The notes beneath the pieces are model-generated. The model worked only from the letters and a program-made list of their open reading frames with translations, did not search any database and was not told where the DNA came from. A stretch of 8,525 bases of DNA from JBBQKI01 sp038326725 (GTDB lineage Bacteria > Bacteroidota > Bacteroidia > Flavobacteriales > Flavobacteriaceae), in assembly GCA_038326725.1 (NCBI GenBank), contig JBBQKI010000056.1, positions 1 through 8,525 of the forward strand, read 5' to 3'. Below, piece after piece: positions 6,248 through 8,525 of the stretch. Numbering within the stretch: the stretch's first letter is position 1; each line of letters begins with the position of its first letter. Position numbers and translations under genes: made by a program.

Positions 6248-8215
6248 ATGATACAGCGGATTAGGAAAAAAATACAAAGGACAATTTATACCGGCGACAA
6301 TCAAATTGGCATCCGCAACATCCGCTATTTGCCCCGGTGGATCGTTTTGGCGCTGGACTCTTTTTTGGTACTACTTTCCATAATGGTCTCCCAATATATA
6401 ATTCATAATTTGGGTATCGATTTTTATGACACCCTTACCTTGGCAGAGCGGGTACTATTGATTTTCGGTGTAAACTTTTGCTTCTTTTTCGTTTTTAAAA
6501 CCTATTCCGGCCTTATACGGCATTCCACTTTTACGGATATTGTAAAGCTTCTTATCGCATGTTTTGGTACTATTTCGGTTTTGACCCTTATTAACTATAC
6601 ATATTTTTTGACTTCAGGAGATAGAATATTCATCATGCCCGGGCTTTTTATATACTTGGTGTTGTCCTTCTCCTTTTTACTGCTTTTTAGGGTGCTCATC
6701 AAACAATTATACCAATTTTTTAAGGACAAAAAGAGAGGTGCATTCAAAAAAAGGGTAGTTATTTTCGGTACCGATGATAATGCCATTTCCATAGCAGAGG
6801 CCTTGAACACCGATTCGGTACGCCCTTTTGAACTGGTAGGTTTCATTTCCCCCAACAAAACCTATAAGCATATCCGCATCTTGGACAGGCCCGTTATTCG
6901 AAATACCGAAAATATTTATGAACATCTAAAAAGCATGAACGTCCACGGCATCCTTATCATGGGCGACAGTATGTCGAAAAAATTGAAGGACACACTAATT
7001 GATGAATGCTTGGCCAGCAATATCCAAATATTCAATGTACCCTCGGTGGAAGAATGGGACAATAAAAAAGACCTGAACCAACAAATTAAAACCATACAGA
7101 TAGAGGATCTTCTGAACCGAGAAGAAGTAGAATTGGATACCCAAATAATAAAGTCCGACCTTGAGAACAAGGTAATTTTGGTTACAGGTGGGGCAGGCTC
7201 CATTGGAAGTGAATTGGTTCGGCAAATATCGAAGTTCAATCCAAAGCTAATTGTGATCTTGGACCAAGCCGAAACCGCTCTTTATGATTTGGAACTGGAA
7301 TTATTGGAGAATTTCCCCAACCTTAACTTTGTTACCGAACTGGCCAACATCAGTAACATGTACCGTATTACTATGCTTTTTGAAAAATATAACTTTGATC
7401 TTTTATACCATGCCGCTGCCTATAAGCATGTGCCCATTATAGAGAGAAACCCGCACGAAGCCATTTATGTAAATATATTGGGGACAATGAACTTGGTGAA
7501 GATGGCCCTTGCCACCAATATTTCTAAATTTGTAATGGTTTCCACGGACAAGGCGGTAAACCCAACCAACGTAATGGGTGCTACCAAACGTGCGGCGGAA
7601 ATGTATGTACAGTCACTGCAGCAGGAAAGCAATATTACCACCCGTTTCATTACTACCCGTTTTGGGAACGTGCTTGGTTCGAACGGTTCGGTGATACCCC
7701 ATTTTAAAAGGCAAATCGCCAAAGGCGGCCCGGTTACGGTAACGCATCCGGACATCATCCGGTATTTCATGACCATTCCCGAAGCTTGTCAACTGGTGCT
7801 GCAGGCAGGAACCATGGGGCTTGGCGGGGAGATTTATGTTTTTGACATGGGCAAGCCCATCCGCATTATGGACTTGGCAAAACGGATGATTCAGCTTTCA
7901 GGTTTTGTGCCGGAGGAAGAGATAAAAATAGAAGTTACTGGCCTGCGCCCCGGCGAAAAACTCTATGAAGAACTCTTGGCGGACAGTAGCGTAAACCTGC
8001 CTACACAACATTCAAAAATAATGGTTTCCAAAGACAAACCATTACCATTTGGGGAAATGAGAGGAAAATATGAGAGTTTGGTGAGGGCAGCACTAAAGAA
8101 AAAAGATGATAAAGTAGTGCACATATTAAAGGAGATCGTTGTGGAATATAAAAGCGAGAATTCCATCTTCAGTGAACTGGATTTGCCCGAAGTCTCCAAC
8201 GGAGCAATTTCTTAA
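6248..8215 (+). CDS. Membrane-bound nucleotide-sugar 4,6-dehydratase (WbpM/PglF/CapD type)
   Basis: At 655 residues this has the full length of the large dehydratase class that converts UDP-GlcNAc to UDP-2-acetamido-4-keto-2,6-dideoxyglucose. Four membrane helices are predicted (about 31-52, 67-83, 98-118, 127-150), with the usual YSGLIRHSTF motif (86-95) between helices 2 and 3. A Rossmann-like CoA-binding-type domain follows (VVIFGTDDN, 170-178). The catalytic SDR domain starts near 308 with the NAD motif GGAGSIG (314-320), then HAAAYKHVP (388-396), VSTDKAVNP (431-439) and VMGATK (442-447). The usual SDR tyrosine is replaced by Met443, giving the Ser/Thr-Met-Lys arrangement known for WbpM and PglF. 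GLRPGEKLYEELL, usual near the C-terminus, is present. It starts 26 bases after the aminotransferase stop, so the two are probably one operon. The product may enter capsule, O-antigen or protein-glycan synthesis; no glycosyltransferase is present to say which. Confidence 0.95.
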   Translation: MIQRIRKKIQRTIYTGDNQIGIRNIRYLPRWIVLALDSFLVLLSIMVSQYIIHNLGIDFYDTLTLAERVLLIFGVNFCFFFVFKTYSGLIRHSTFTDIVKLLIACFGTISVLTLINYTYFLTSGDRIFIMPGLFIYLVLSFSFLLLFRVLIKQLYQFFKDKKRGAFKKRVVIFGTDDNAISIAEALNTDSVRPFELVGFISPNKTYKHIRILDRPVIRNTENIYEHLKSMNVHGILIMGDSMSKKLKDTLIDECLASNIQIFNVPSVEEWDNKKDLNQQIKTIQIEDLLNREEVELDTQIIKSDLENKVILVTGGAGSIGSELVRQISKFNPKLIVILDQAETALYDLELELLENFPNLNFVTELANISNMYRITMLFEKYNFDLLYHAAAYKHVPIIERNPHEAIYVNILGTMNLVKMALATNISKFVMVSTDKAVNPTNVMGATKRAAEMYVQSLQQESNITTRFITTRFGNVLGSNGSVIPHFKRQIAKGGPVTVTHPDIIRYFMTIPEACQLVLQAGTMGLGGEIYVFDMGKPIRIMDLAKRMIQLSGFVPEEEIKIEVTGLRPGEKLYEELLADSSVNLPTQHSKIMVSKDKPLPFGEMRGKYESLVRAALKKKDDKVVHILKEIVVEYKSENSIFSELDLPEVSNGAIS

Positions 8216-8353
8216 ATTAATGCTAAAAGATGGGCAGAACAATTAAAACAAATTATTTTTAATGTCTTAAATGAACAATTGTGTAACCCCGGCTTCAAAA
8301 TAACCCCAACCTTCAAGTGAGTGTAAAAAAATTAATTCATTTAAATAAATAAA
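8216..8353. other. Intergenic gap with weak hairpin
   Basis: The gap is AT-rich. A 7-bp AT-only inverted repeat (attaaaa 8242-8248, ttttaat 8257-8263) could be a very weak hairpin after the dehydratase, but it lacks a GC-rich stem and a following T-tract, so it is not called a terminator. The octamer gaacaatt occurs at 8237-8244 and 8273-8280. No clear TAnnTTTG promoter was found for the PAS gene downstream. Confidence 0.4.
8284..8317. repeat. Tandem direct repeat TAACCCC-CTTCAA
   Basis: Two adjacent units, taaccccggcttcaaaa (8284-8300) and taaccccaaccttcaag (8301-8317), share TAACCCC and CTTCAA with a one-base shift between them. They lie 37 bases upstream of the PAS-protein start codon. 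The spacing of about 17 bases and the position would suit a direct-repeat operator, but two imperfect copies may also be chance or a small duplication. Confidence 0.4.
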
Positions 8354-8525
8354 ATGAAAAAAGCCCCCACAAAAGCTAAAGTTTTAAAAAAAAAGTATGT
8401 CCCTACCGCTGAATTTTATAGCCAGATAATAGATAGCTTACAGGATTATTCCATTTTCACCCTTGACAAAGATTTAACTATAAACAGTTGGAGTGTCGGC
8501 TCAGTAAAAATATTCGGTTATGAAG
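8354..8525 (+). CDS. PAS-domain signalling protein, 5' part only
   Basis: The gene opens with ATG at 8354 after an A/T-rich leader without a Shine-Dalgarno motif, and runs off the right edge after 57 codons. A lysine-rich N-terminus (MKKAPTKAKVLKKK) is followed by the beginning of a PAS domain: YSQIIDSLQDYSIFTLD (about 22-38), then LTINSWSVGSVKIFGYE (41-57). This matches the common pattern ..DYAIF.LD..G.V.SWN.GA...FGY. seen at the start of PAS sensor modules. No signal peptide or membrane segment is seen so far, so it is probably cytoplasmic. The output domain is outside the window; a histidine kinase is most likely for this kind of PAS start, but a diguanylate cyclase or other output cannot be excluded. 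It follows the dehydratase by 138 bases in the same direction. Confidence 0.8.
   Translation, partial: MKKAPTKAKVLKKKYVPTAEFYSQIIDSLQDYSIFTLDKDLTINSWSVGSVKIFGYE

Noticed and set aside
8242..8263. Rho-independent terminator after the dehydratase
   Set aside because: The inverted repeat is seven AT pairs with an eight-base loop and no following T-run.

Overview
The window looks like chromosome from a Bacteroidota bacterium, probably of the flavobacterial kind. The evidence is AT-rich intergenic DNA, start codons with A/T-rich leaders and no Shine-Dalgarno motif, one good match to the Bacteroidota promoter element TAnnTTTG, and protein families typical of that group. No RNA genes, insertion sequences, phage genes or CRISPR arrays were seen.

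The left part reads on the minus strand. A very large sensor protein (796-4824) joins a CheB methylesterase domain, a CheR methyltransferase domain, a PAS-like segment, a heptad coiled coil, three PAS domains and a complete histidine kinase core. Six bases after its stop lies a stand-alone CheY-like receiver (397-789), its likely phosphorelay partner. Past an intergenic stretch with short direct repeats (296-381) comes the 5' end of an exported protein resembling the DinB superfamily (151 running off the left edge).

The right part reads on the plus strand, divergently from a 200-base AT-rich intergenic region. A DegT/DnrJ/EryC1/StrS-family PLP aminotransferase (5025-6221) is followed after 26 bases by a membrane-bound nucleotide-sugar 4,6-dehydratase of the WbpM/PglF/CapD type (6248-8215). 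Together they probably turn UDP-GlcNAc into a UDP-4-amino-4,6-dideoxy sugar for surface glycan or protein glycosylation. A 138-base gap with a short tandem repeat then leads to the start of a PAS-domain protein (8354 onward) cut by the right edge.

The window therefore pairs a two-gene amino-sugar module with signalling genes on both sides. Most content belongs to known families. The points most worth a second look are the CheB-CheR-kinase fusion with no chemotaxis genes nearby, the perfect 16-bp palindrome just upstream of its start codon, and the small intergenic repeats.
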